8,032 nt of DNA from Lachnoclostridium phytofermentans. Its GTDB lineage: Bacteria > Bacillota > Clostridia > Lachnospirales > Lachnospiraceae. Location: assembly GCA_003526525.1 (NCBI GenBank), contig DPVV01000483.1, positions 1 through 8,032 of the forward strand. The letters run 5' to 3'. Position 1 is the stretch's first letter. Every line of letters begins with the position of its first letter. Shown here piece by piece: positions 1 through 5,973 of this stretch. The translations under genes were made by a program, and so were the position numbers. The notes below the pieces were generated by a model. The model worked only from the letters and a program-made list of their open reading frames with translations, made no database searches and was not told the DNA's origin.

Positions 1-856
1 AAATTCCTATAGCTTTGCATGCAGTCTGCTTCATGTTATTAATTTCTTTATAAATTGAGTCAAATCTAACACTCTTTATTTTTTTCCACTTAACAGATTC
101 TTTCTTTAATAAGTACTTGTCAAGTAAGTAATCCAAATTATATATTGTACCTTCGATATTCCAATTTTCTGTATCAATTCTAATCCATTTATATGTAAAA
201 TTCTGATATAAATTATCTAATACCTTTAATTCAAAATTAGGATTGGATACACATACACTTGCGGTGATCCAAATTACCTTTAAAGCATAATAAAAAAACC
301 AAATAAAATTCAAAATATTTAGACTTTTTATTCCGAAGTAAATTTCATAAGAATTTAAATTATGTAAAATTGCTGTTAAGTAGTATATTATGTATGATAA
401 TACTATCAGAAAAAGCATTCTAAAAATTTTTTCTCGTATTTTAAAATAGTCAAAGATATCTGTAATTCCAAATGTGATAAAATGTTTTTTATTAACAGAG
501 GCTGCAATACCAATAATTGCAAATAATCCAATAAAAGTATTTAATAATAAACTCGGTATCTCATTAATGTAAACTCCCGTACCTTCCCATATATTTGGAC
601 CTTTTTCATAAATAAAAATTGATAAAGTTAATAACAACATTGCACTAGCTAGAAGAGAACTAAAGAAAATTGAATTATCTCCGATATCCCATTTCGATGA
701 ATAATTTATAAATTCCTTTTTCCTTCCCCAGTAGTACTTTTTCAAATGAGCTATATTTTTTTCATTTAATATTCTTTTATTGTAATAATAGCAAATAAAC
801 AAAAACATTAAATTTCCGATAAAAATAATCCCTAACAGAAGCAAATATCCTAACAT
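1..856 (-). CDS. Polytopic membrane protein, partial (runs off left edge)
   Basis: The minus-strand frame stays open from an ATG at 856 to the window edge, 285 codons without a stop. The start is supported by AAGGAG at 865-870, eight bases upstream. The translation begins MLGYLLLLGIIFIGNLMFLF and shows about five hydrophobic spans, near residues 3-23, 66-84, 103-121, 147-164 and 182-203. A Lys-rich loop (26-50) and Lys/Arg-rich stretch (122-146) suggest these are cytoplasmic, which places the N-terminus outside. After residue 205 the chain becomes polar and charged and probably forms a soluble cytoplasmic domain; its end is outside the window. I do not recognise the family. It follows a 41-residue peptide gene on the same strand with only a hairpin between, so an immunity, export or receptor role for that peptide is a reasonable guess from position alone. 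Confidence 0.85.
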   Translation of the reverse strand, partial: MLGYLLLLGIIFIGNLMFLFICYYYNKRILNEKNIAHLKKYYWGRKKEFINYSSKWDIGDNSIFFSSLLASAMLLLTLSIFIYEKGPNIWEGTGVYINEIPSLLLNTFIGLFAIIGIAASVNKKHFITFGITDIFDYFKIREKIFRMLFLIVLSYIIYYLTAILHNLNSYEIYFGIKSLNILNFIWFFYYALKVIWITASVCVSNPNFELKVLDNLYQNFTYKWIRIDTENWNIEGTIYNLDYLLDKYLLKKESVKWKKIKSVRFDSIYKEINNMKQTACKAIGI

Positions 857-883
857 TTAATTTTCTCCTTGTTTTTCCCCAAA

Positions 884-917
884 AATAATGGCAAGACTTT
901 TTAATCTTGCCATTATT
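884..917 (-). terminator. Intercistronic hairpin, probable leaky terminator
   Basis: A perfect 13-bp stem (884-896 with 905-917) closes an 8-base loop. Read on the minus strand it starts four bases after the stop codon of the 41-residue peptide gene. It is followed by only a short run of T, then four G, so termination is probably partial. Such an element would keep peptide mRNA abundant while letting some transcription reach the membrane protein gene. It could instead be an mRNA-stabilising 3' hairpin. Confidence 0.65.
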
Positions 918-920
918 CCA

Positions 921-1046
921 CTAGTGTTTTGCAGCTTTATGAATTGCCATAGTAGTTCCTGCTTTACTCTTAGCACTTTTAGTTGATGAATTACTAGCTA
1001 AGGTTTTAGCTGCTGCACCGACCTTTCCACCATGATGTACCGCCAT
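921..1046 (-). CDS. Small Ala/Lys/His-rich peptide, 41 aa, unknown function
   Basis: The ORF encodes 41 residues starting MAVHHGGKVGAAAKTLAS and ending MAIHKAAKH before TAG. An AAAGGGGGG ribosome binding site lies five bases before the ATG; an overlapping ATG at 1051 is in another frame. The product has no cysteine and no acidic residue, five histidines and nine lysines or so, and is rich in Ala, Ser and Gly, so it is strongly basic. The N-terminal MAVHHGGK and the later MAIHKAAK look like a degenerate internal repeat. There is no signal peptide or membrane span. Its own strong ribosome binding site, a hairpin directly after the stop, and a following membrane protein gene resemble a bacteriocin-like or leaderless peptide locus. 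A structural or DNA/RNA-binding basic peptide is an alternative. I cannot name a family with certainty. Confidence 0.7.
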   Translation of the reverse strand: MAVHHGGKVGAAAKTLASNSSTKSAKSKAGTTMAIHKAAKH

Positions 1047-1057
1047 GTCATCCCCCC

Positions 1058-1078
1058 TTTGCAAGTTCTCCTTGCAAA
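1058..1078 (-). promoter_or_regulatory. Leader hairpin before peptide gene
   Basis: An 8-bp perfect inverted repeat, TTTGCAAG and CTTGCAAA, encloses five bases. In the minus-strand mRNA it sits directly upstream of the G-rich ribosome binding site of the 41-residue peptide gene. It may protect the 5' end or affect ribosome access; this is inference. Confidence 0.4.
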
Positions 1079-1095
1079 AGTAAATCCAATTTGAT

Positions 1096-1125
1096 ATATT
1101 AAAATTGCTTATGTTTTAATGTTAA
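1096..1125 (-). promoter_or_regulatory. Possible promoter for peptide gene
   Basis: On the minus strand TTAACA (1120-1125) and TAATAT (1096-1101) are separated by 18 bases. The match to consensus is moderate in very AT-rich DNA. The position suits a transcript beginning just before the leader hairpin of the peptide gene. Confidence 0.35.
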
Positions 1126-1147
1126 AAGATATACTTTTACAAGGGAT

Positions 1148-1164
1148 CCAGACTTATTGTCTGG
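1148..1164. other. Short hairpin between peptidase and peptide genes
   Basis: A 6-bp stem, CCAGAC and GTCTGG, closes a five-base loop 32 bases beyond the stop codon of the ImmA/IrrE gene. T-rich sequence follows on the plus strand, but on the minus strand, where the upstream gene lies, no T-run follows. It may help to end the minus-strand operon, weakly. Confidence 0.3.
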
Positions 1165-1195
1165 CTTTCTTTATGTTAAGAGCTTCCTCTAAACA

Positions 1196-2383
1196 TCAAT
1201 TATTTCTTGGCTTAATAGATATTGTTACTTGTGGGCTATTCTTTTCTACTAAGGTACCTTTTTTTAACCCAAGTAATGCTTCTACATCATCTGGATATAA
1301 TGTTAATCCATATTGAGTTGATAATTCTTCTAGAAACTCATTTGGTGTAAATACTTTTTTATCCATTAGAATGTTTATTGCTTGTTTAATTACTGATGGT
1401 TCTGCAGTTGTTAACTCTGTATCTAAAGGTTCTACTTTACGAATTCCTTGCTTTTGCATATTCCGCATCAACCTACTATAATCATCAGACGTAATTATTT
1501 CCAAATCTTTTGCTCGACGTATCATTGCTGCAATGGATACTTTCCATCTTTTTTTTAACTCTACATAATATGATAGATTTGTTGCATAAGCTCTTACATC
1601 TTCTATAAATTCTTCTTCAGGTAAAAGAAATGCGGATGCAAAAGCATGCGCCTGCATTTCCATTTCCTTGAAATCTTCTTTGTCTATACTCTCCAAATCC
1701 TCAAACCAGTTATGCAATAATATGTGTCCTAACTCATGAGCTACATCAAAATGAATCCTTGCGGCTGTACGCTTATTTTTAGAATATCCAATTAAATAAG
1801 TTTCTGTATCTTCCGCCATAATTTTATGACTAAAAGCGTCTACATCTCCAGTAGACGTTTCAAACTCCATAACGATCATTCCGTTAGCTTCAACTAAATA
1901 AATAATATTATCTATTGGTTTATTTCCCAAGCCCCAAAATTCTCTCAATATAATAGCAGCCTTTTGAGGGGATGTTCCTTCCGGTATAAAAGGAAGATTT
2001 AGCTTATGAAAGCTCAAATATTCATTCATCATTTGAAAAATAACTGAAATGAACCCTATTTTATCTTCCTGTTCAACTCTATATTTCTTATTTGTTGTTA
2101 ATAGTGATCTGAAATAGGTTGTGCTTCCATTAAGATTTACTTTATTATCTTCCAAAAAAAACTTTACAGGAAATCTCAATACCTCACTAAGTTTTTGCAC
2201 AGTTGTAAATTCTGGATTGTCCAACTTTCCATTTTCATACATTGAAATCGTTTGTCTATTAAGCATGGCTTCATCAGCTAATTGTATTGCTGACAATTGT
2301 CTCCATATCCGTGCTATTTTAAGGCGCTCACCATTAAACCGCTTTTCTCCTTCAATTGGGTTAAACTGAATAATGTTTCCCAT
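1196..2383 (-). CDS. Xre-type HTH fused to ImmA/IrrE-family zinc metallopeptidase
   Basis: The 395-residue protein has a Xre-type helix-turn-helix at about residues 17-78 (LADEAMLNRQTISMYENGK) and an ImmA/IrrE (COG2856) domain at about 150-300. The zinc site is visible: HELGH at 216-220, with a probable third ligand Glu242 in the following ExxAxxFA pattern and then LLPEEEF. About 100 residues after it are unassigned. Members of this family cleave repressors in integrative elements (ImmA) or the stress repressor DdrO (IrrE), and HTH fusions also occur in toxin-antitoxin-like and phage loci. The ATG is preceded by AAGGAG at 2392-2397, which overlaps the upstream stop codon; with a 12-base gap to that gene the two are probably translationally coupled. 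Likely roles are autoregulation of the operon through the HTH and proteolysis of a partner or repressor; the substrate is unknown. Confidence 0.9.
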   Translation of the reverse strand: MGNIIQFNPIEGEKRFNGERLKIARIWRQLSAIQLADEAMLNRQTISMYENGKLDNPEFTTVQKLSEVLRFPVKFFLEDNKVNLNGSTTYFRSLLTTNKKYRVEQEDKIGFISVIFQMMNEYLSFHKLNLPFIPEGTSPQKAAIILREFWGLGNKPIDNIIYLVEANGMIVMEFETSTGDVDAFSHKIMAEDTETYLIGYSKNKRTAARIHFDVAHELGHILLHNWFEDLESIDKEDFKEMEMQAHAFASAFLLPEEEFIEDVRAYATNLSYYVELKKRWKVSIAAMIRRAKDLEIITSDDYSRLMRNMQKQGIRKVEPLDTELTTAEPSVIKQAINILMDKKVFTPNEFLEELSTQYGLTLYPDDVEALLGLKKGTLVEKNSPQVTISIKPRNN

Positions 2384-2395
2384 ACTAACCGCTCC

Positions 2396-3160
2396 TTAAT
2401 TCATATTTTTTTCACGCTCATCTCTCTTTTCTTTATAATCCACCAGAACACGCTGACCAATTTTTTCTTTAGCTTTTTGTTTTAATGGCAATTCCGGCAT
2501 CTTAAGAGCTTTTTCATTATTATCAACTATATCGACAACTACAGATTCGGAATGAGTAATATAACTTGTCCATTTCTCCTCCGCAACAATCTGTAACTTG
2601 CTATTTAATATGCAGCACTTAACTGATATTAATTCCGAATTATACTCATCAAATAATATTATTGCATGACGTTTTATTATATTTGAATCTATTTGAATGT
2701 CTTTAAAAATTTCTTGTACTATATTATTTATTTCAGTGCTTTCAAATTGAACACATTTAAACATACTTATCTGTCCATCTGTATCCAAATCAATATTGAA
2801 AGAATGAACTAATGCATCAATATAATGAGCTTTTCTTCTCTTTTCTTGCTTTTTACTCAATTCCTTAAATCTATCTTCACGCATTAACGTATATAAATAG
2901 CCATTTTCTTTGTCTATAAGTGGAACCATATACCATGCACTCCGATGTGCATATTCAGCTGTTATTCTACTATCAGAAAAAGTTGAAATGATATTTCGAT
3001 TTATAAAATCCCATTTAAGAATACGTTTTCCGTTAGATACTTTTTCATGAATACCCTCTCGTCTTAAGCAGGCTAATAAATCATCACCGATTGCATTCTC
3101 TAGACACTTAACTATATTTTTCTTAACCTCTTCTTTCAATTCACACGCTATAATATCCAA
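2396..3160 (-). CDS. DUF5986-like protein, partner of the HTH-ImmA/IrrE protein
   Basis: This is the first gene of a two-gene minus-strand operon. An ATG at 3175 would give 259 residues, but it overlaps a GGAGG motif (3169-3173) and lies only about eight bases from the expected transcript start. The motif is eight bases before a TTG at 3158-3160, so I choose that start and 254 residues. The product is soluble and charged, with no signal peptide or membrane span. The central stretch WYMVPLIDKENGYLYTLMRE, followed by a Lys/Arg-rich helix, resembles proteins annotated as DUF5986, often found beside ImmA/IrrE-type genes; this assignment is from memory and moderate. The C-terminus (about 230-259) is a highly charged tail. 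No catalytic motif can be seen. It may be the effector or toxin half of a two-gene module, or the peptidase substrate. Confidence 0.8.
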   Translation of the reverse strand: MDIIACELKEEVKKNIVKCLENAIGDDLLACLRREGIHEKVSNGKRILKWDFINRNIISTFSDSRITAEYAHRSAWYMVPLIDKENGYLYTLMREDRFKELSKKQEKRRKAHYIDALVHSFNIDLDTDGQISMFKCVQFESTEINNIVQEIFKDIQIDSNIIKRHAIILFDEYNSELISVKCCILNSKLQIVAEEKWTSYITHSESVVVDIVDNNEKALKMPELPLKQKAKEKIGQRVLVDYKEKRDEREKNMN

Positions 3161-3177
3161 TATGTACACCTCCATTC

Positions 3178-3193
3178 TAATATAAATATATTA
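3178..3193. promoter_or_regulatory. Palindromic operator candidate over the -10 box
   Basis: A perfect inverted repeat, TAATATA-AA-TATATTA, overlaps the last part of the -10 box and the expected start of transcription of the DUF5986-like/ImmA operon. A second weaker pair (GACA and TGTC, 13 bases apart) lies in the promoter spacer. Either would suit repression by the HTH domain encoded in the operon. The AT-rich composition raises the chance of such a palindrome arising at random. Confidence 0.4.
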
Positions 3194-3218
3194 TAGGACA
3201 TTTTTATTTTTTTGTCAA
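3190..3218 (-). promoter_or_regulatory. Strong sigma-A-type promoter for the DUF5986-like/ImmA operon
   Basis: On the minus strand TTGACA (3213-3218) and TATAAT (3190-3195) are both perfect consensus hexamers with the optimal 17-base spacer. Transcription should start near 3183, giving a leader of about 23 bases to the TTG start. A promoter this strong suggests that the operon is held down by a repressor or by its own product. Confidence 0.9.
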
Positions 3219-3399
3219 CTGGAATTCCACTTCTAAAAAATTATGTATATTGTAATGCTTGATTTATATCTTTTTAAATACTTTAATAGCCGTTTATATG
3301 ATTTTTTTCTATTTAAAACTGTTAACTCATTCTCTTTCTGATAAACCGAAATTTTGCTTTATGTGCGTAGTACTCTTTTACCATTAACTAAAACCTTAG
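3219..3399. other. Non-coding joint between divergent blocks
   Basis: This AT-rich stretch separates the minus-strand promoter from the truncated S66 peptidase. All six frames are broken by stops at short intervals; the longest minus-strand stop-to-stop segment (3236-3358) is Lys-rich, with no start codon or ribosome binding site. No remains of the missing N-terminal part of the S66 peptidase are recognisable here. An in-frame TAG at 3397-3399 closes the peptidase frame upstream. Confidence 0.5.
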
Positions 3400-4227
3400 T
3401 TCGTCATACATATACCAACACTATCTATTGACTTGTGGGCATTAGAAAACAAAGATATTAATGGAATCCTATATATCATGGGAGGTGATCATTCTTATCG
3501 CGTCTTCCCTTTTATTGATATTAATGTAATACATGATAATCCAAAGGTATTTATGGGATATTCTGATATAGCATCATGGACTACATTATTTGCAGTCGCT
3601 GGCGTCATGTCATATTATGGCCCAAATCTTCTTACACCAATTGCTCAACCTATAAAACTTGATGATTATACAATGCAAGCCATTAGAAAATGCTTATTTA
3701 GCAAAGATAAAATTGGAGAAATTAAGCCATGTGATTCCTATACCAATATTGAATGGAGAAATGTATCCGAAAACGACATTATATGGACCAAAAATACTGG
3801 TTATAAAATACTTCAAGGGAAAGGAAAAGCCCAAGGAAGATTATTTGGTGGTTGTGGAGCCCCAATAAGGCAGATTATGGGTACAAAATACTTCCCTAAA
3901 CCAGAATTTTTCAATGACTGTATTCTCTTTTTAGAAATCGGCTCACAATATGGCAGCTTATTAGCTGGCTTGCATGAACTACGTGCTTTGGATGCGGCTG
4001 GACTTTTTAAACATGCAAATGCACTGATCACAACTCATTTGAATGAAGATGAAGAAGAAATGTTACTAAAATTTCTAAAATATGAAGCTAATAGAGAAGA
4101 CCTTATTGTATTGGAAAATGTTGATTTTGGCCATCGTACACCAATAACAGTAATCCCGGTAGGCGCGATGGCAGAAATTGATTGCGATAAAGTTTTATTT
4201 AATATAATAGAATCAGTTGTAAGTTGA
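3400..4227 (+). pseudogene. N-terminally truncated S66 peptidase, MccF type
   Basis: The open frame covers about the last 265 residues of an LD-carboxypeptidase/MccF (S66) protein. MccF enzymes hydrolyse the bond between peptide or amino acid and nucleotide in microcin C-like antibiotics. The triad is intact: Ser in GYSD (residue 44 from the TTG at 3433), Glu in FLEI (168) and His in FGHRTP (234). The Ser-Glu spacing of 124 fits MccF (Ser118, Glu243, His311) and not LdcA (Ser115, Glu217, His285). By MccF numbering about 75 residues are missing, including the start of the N-terminal domain. Similarity begins near DLWALEN at 3430; an in-frame TAG lies at 3397. No ribosome binding site precedes the TTG or the next ATG (3478). 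It is therefore probably inactive, though the rest has no frameshift, so the loss may be recent. Confidence 0.8.
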
Positions 4228-4238
4228 TCTCTATTATA
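4203..4238 (+). other. AT-rich hairpin spanning the stop codon of the S66 remnant
   Basis: TATAATAGA (4203-4211) pairs perfectly with TCTATTATA (4230-4238), extended inward by ATCA and TGAT with one bulged C. The stem covers the TGA stop. No T-run follows, so it is not a classical terminator. It may act as a weak terminator or a 3' end stabiliser. Confidence 0.4.
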
Positions 4239-4388
4239 GTATATGCAAATACAGTGGTACTCATTTTGTTGAAGTGTACTAGATATTCAGTAATTATTTT
4301 TTATTGCTATTTTAAATAATTGTGATAATATAAAAATTGGAAATTATAAAGGATAAGTAGGATTTACTACTACTAATGGAGATTACAT

Positions 4389-4913
4389 ATGAAAATTGAA
4401 ACAAATGATTTAATTATTCGCAGTTATGAGTTGAGAGACGAAAATGATTTATGCGAATATATGTTACAGCGAGTTAATGCTGAATTTGAGGCGTATCCAG
4501 ATTTTACTAGTGATAAAGCAAAAGAAGAACTTGAATATAGAATGCAAAGCGATGAATTCTATGCAATTGAGTTAAAAAATGAACATAAGGTTATCGGAAA
4601 TATTTATCTAGGAAAAAGGGATTTTAATACAAGAGAACTCGGCTATGTATTAAATGAGAACTATCAGCATAGGGGCTATGGTAGTGATGCCAGCAAAGCG
4701 ATGATAGAATATCTGTTTAATCAAGGCGTTCATAGAATTTATGCAGAATGCGCACCTCAAAATCCACCTTCATGGAAGTTAATAGAAAAGGTTGGAATGA
4801 AACGTGAAGCGTATTTTAGAAAAAACGTTTCTTTTCATAAAGACCAAAACGGAAACCCTATCTATTGGGATACCTATGTGTATGCGATATTAAATCCAGA
4901 GGAAGAAGTATAA
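4389..4913 (+). CDS. GNAT-family N-acetyltransferase, RimL/RimJ-like
   Basis: The protein has 174 residues, usual for a single-domain RimJ/RimL-type GNAT. It should transfer acetyl from acetyl-CoA to an amine. The N-terminal pattern TNDLIIRSYELRDENDLCEY is typical of the subgroup. Motif A with the pyrophosphate-binding loop lies at 87-108 (YQHRGYGSDA). The Asn-containing NPPSWKLIEKVGM segment follows at 125-137, and a WDTYVYAIL strand closes the fold at 160-168. The ATG is preceded by TGGAG about eight bases upstream. It lies 161 bases after the MccF-type remnant, and RimL-like enzymes, like the GNAT domain of MccE, can acetylate processed microcin C, so an antibiotic substrate is possible. 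Protein N-termini, aminoglycosides or polyamines remain equally open. Confidence 0.9.
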   Translation: MKIETNDLIIRSYELRDENDLCEYMLQRVNAEFEAYPDFTSDKAKEELEYRMQSDEFYAIELKNEHKVIGNIYLGKRDFNTRELGYVLNENYQHRGYGSDASKAMIEYLFNQGVHRIYAECAPQNPPSWKLIEKVGMKREAYFRKNVSFHKDQNGNPIYWDTYVYAILNPEEEV

Positions 4914-5047
4914 TGAATTATCGTCATAGAAACAATTGTAAGCTACGTAAATGAATGCTCTAATAGGTGATGTTATAAAATAATGAAAGATTTTTAATGT
5001 GACATAAATTGAGCCTTGAATTCGGCCCTCATCTCATACTTACTTTT

Positions 5048-5088
5048 AAAAGCGATAACCTAAAAATATCTATGGTTTTCGCTTTTTT
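5048..5088 (+). terminator. Rho-independent terminator after the GNAT gene
   Basis: AAAAGCGA (5048-5055) pairs with TCGCTTTT (5079-5086), and inward of one mismatch AACC pairs with GGTT. The loop is about 13 bases, and the 3' arm ends in a run of six T. It is well placed to end the RimL-like acetyltransferase transcript. The A-rich 5' flank also gives some function on the other strand. Confidence 0.75.
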
Positions 5089-5188
5089 CTTGCTTAAAAA
5101 TTTAAGTACTCGGTGTGCACTTATACTAGTAATGTACTCATTTACACTAGAACTACTGCTTGTCAATCATCTCTTCCACTACTATTTC

Positions 5189-5217
5189 TTGACTTCCCAT
5201 ATTAGGAAAATTATACT
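5189..5217 (+). promoter_or_regulatory. Sigma-A-type promoter for the four-cysteine protein gene
   Basis: TTGACT (5189-5194) and TATACT (5212-5217), each one base from consensus, are separated by exactly 17 bases. Transcription should begin near 5224, leaving a leader of about 68 bases before the ATG. Confidence 0.8.
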
Positions 5218-5291
5218 AAGAGAAATAGGTAATTATAGGATAACACTAATTATATCAAGATTAGGAACATAACCAAATCAGGAGAGGGTTC

Positions 5292-5801
5292 ATGAAGACT
5301 ATATTAGAAGAAGAAAGATTTCATTTTATATCAGATGAAAACAAAGCATTTATTTTAGCATTTAACGATGAGATTACAAAACTCGGGTATGATTTTGGCG
5401 GTAACATAGGAAGTGGCTTTTGTTGGGGAAAATATATGATTATTTATTCAAAAAGCGGCGTTAAAAGTAAACAAGTTGCTGCCAGAATATACATAAGAGA
5501 AAACAGTATTATTCTCCGTGTTTTCTTAAATAAAATTGATAAGCATCGTGAATATATTGAAAATTCTAAGAGTTTTATAAAGGACGTTTTTACTAGTGAT
5601 TATGGTACATGCAAGCATTGTCATAATGAAAAAGATGGGACTTGCAAATTCAGAAAATCTTATAGCTTAGATAATAAATTCATTGAAAAATGCAATGGTT
5701 TTACCTTTGAATTTTTGGAACCAAACCTAGATAAATTATCGGACTATATCGATTTACTAAGAGAATTTTACCCTGTTAGACGATCACGTACCGTATCTTA
5801 A
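5292..5801 (+). CDS. Conserved-looking protein with four-cysteine cluster, unknown function
   Basis: The 169-residue protein starts at an ATG preceded by AGGAGAGGG. It has no signal peptide or membrane span. The first 100 residues look like an alpha/beta fold, with an aromatic and Gly-rich stretch GGNIGSGFCWGKYMIIYSK (36-54) and strands such as AARIYI and SIILRVFL. Residues 107-134 carry Cys107, Cys110, Cys118 and Cys134 (CKHCHNEKDGTCKF, then KCNG). The C-x2-C-x7-C-x15-C spacing suggests a small zinc-binding knuckle or redox site. The C-terminal part (138-160) is aromatic and acidic, ending in a basic tail. I do not recognise a named domain. With its own promoter and a terminator upstream, it is probably not cotranscribed with the GNAT gene. 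Confidence 0.85.
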   Translation: MKTILEEERFHFISDENKAFILAFNDEITKLGYDFGGNIGSGFCWGKYMIIYSKSGVKSKQVAARIYIRENSIILRVFLNKIDKHREYIENSKSFIKDVFTSDYGTCKHCHNEKDGTCKFRKSYSLDNKFIEKCNGFTFEFLEPNLDKLSDYIDLLREFYPVRRSRTVS

Positions 5802-5880
5802 TACAAGTTTAAAAACTAACTAACACAACAGTGAACAGATGAGCTTTTAGGGTATTCAAACTAAATTATTTTGCATTAAA

Positions 5881-5915
5881 CTGTACAAACCCATCTGGTA
5901 TAGGCGTGTGTACAG
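5881..5915. repeat. Inverted repeat CTGTACA/TGTACAG in intergenic gap
   Basis: Two perfect 7-bp arms (5881-5887 and 5909-5915) enclose 21 bases in the gap between the four-cysteine protein and the kinase-like gene. No T-run follows, so it is not a standard terminator. It may be an operator or a leader structure; a weak extended -10 (TGGTATAGG, 5896-5904) lies in its loop. Confidence 0.4.
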
Positions 5916-5973
5916 CTTGTAATTATATGCATTTAATACCCATGATTCTGCTCTTCCTAAAGGAGGAAATAGT

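Larger units (their letters stand above)
4914..5291 (+). other. 378-base intergenic region with terminator and promoter
   Basis: The stretch holds a terminator at 5048-5088 and a strong promoter at 5189-5217. Between them is AT-rich sequence with imperfect short repeats (TATACTAG and TACACTAG, and GTACTC twice) of unclear meaning. A TTG-started 87-codon frame (5009-5272) crosses both elements and has no ribosome binding site, so I do not count it as a gene. Confidence 0.6.

Noticed and set aside
1119..1316. 65-codon plus-strand open frame
   Set aside because: It overlaps the 3' end of the well-supported ImmA/IrrE gene and the hairpin at 1148, with no ribosome binding site.
3236..3400. Minus-strand Lys-rich segment as a gene remnant
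   Set aside because: It has an internal stop, no start codon with a ribosome binding site, and no recognisable family.
4285..4335. Promoter for the RimL-like gene (TTGCTA with TAATAT)
   Set aside because: The hexamers are weak and the spacer is 16 bases in very AT-rich DNA; not distinguishable from background.
5009..5272. 87-codon plus-strand open frame
   Set aside because: It starts with TTG without a ribosome binding site and runs through a terminator and a strong promoter; composition looks non-coding.
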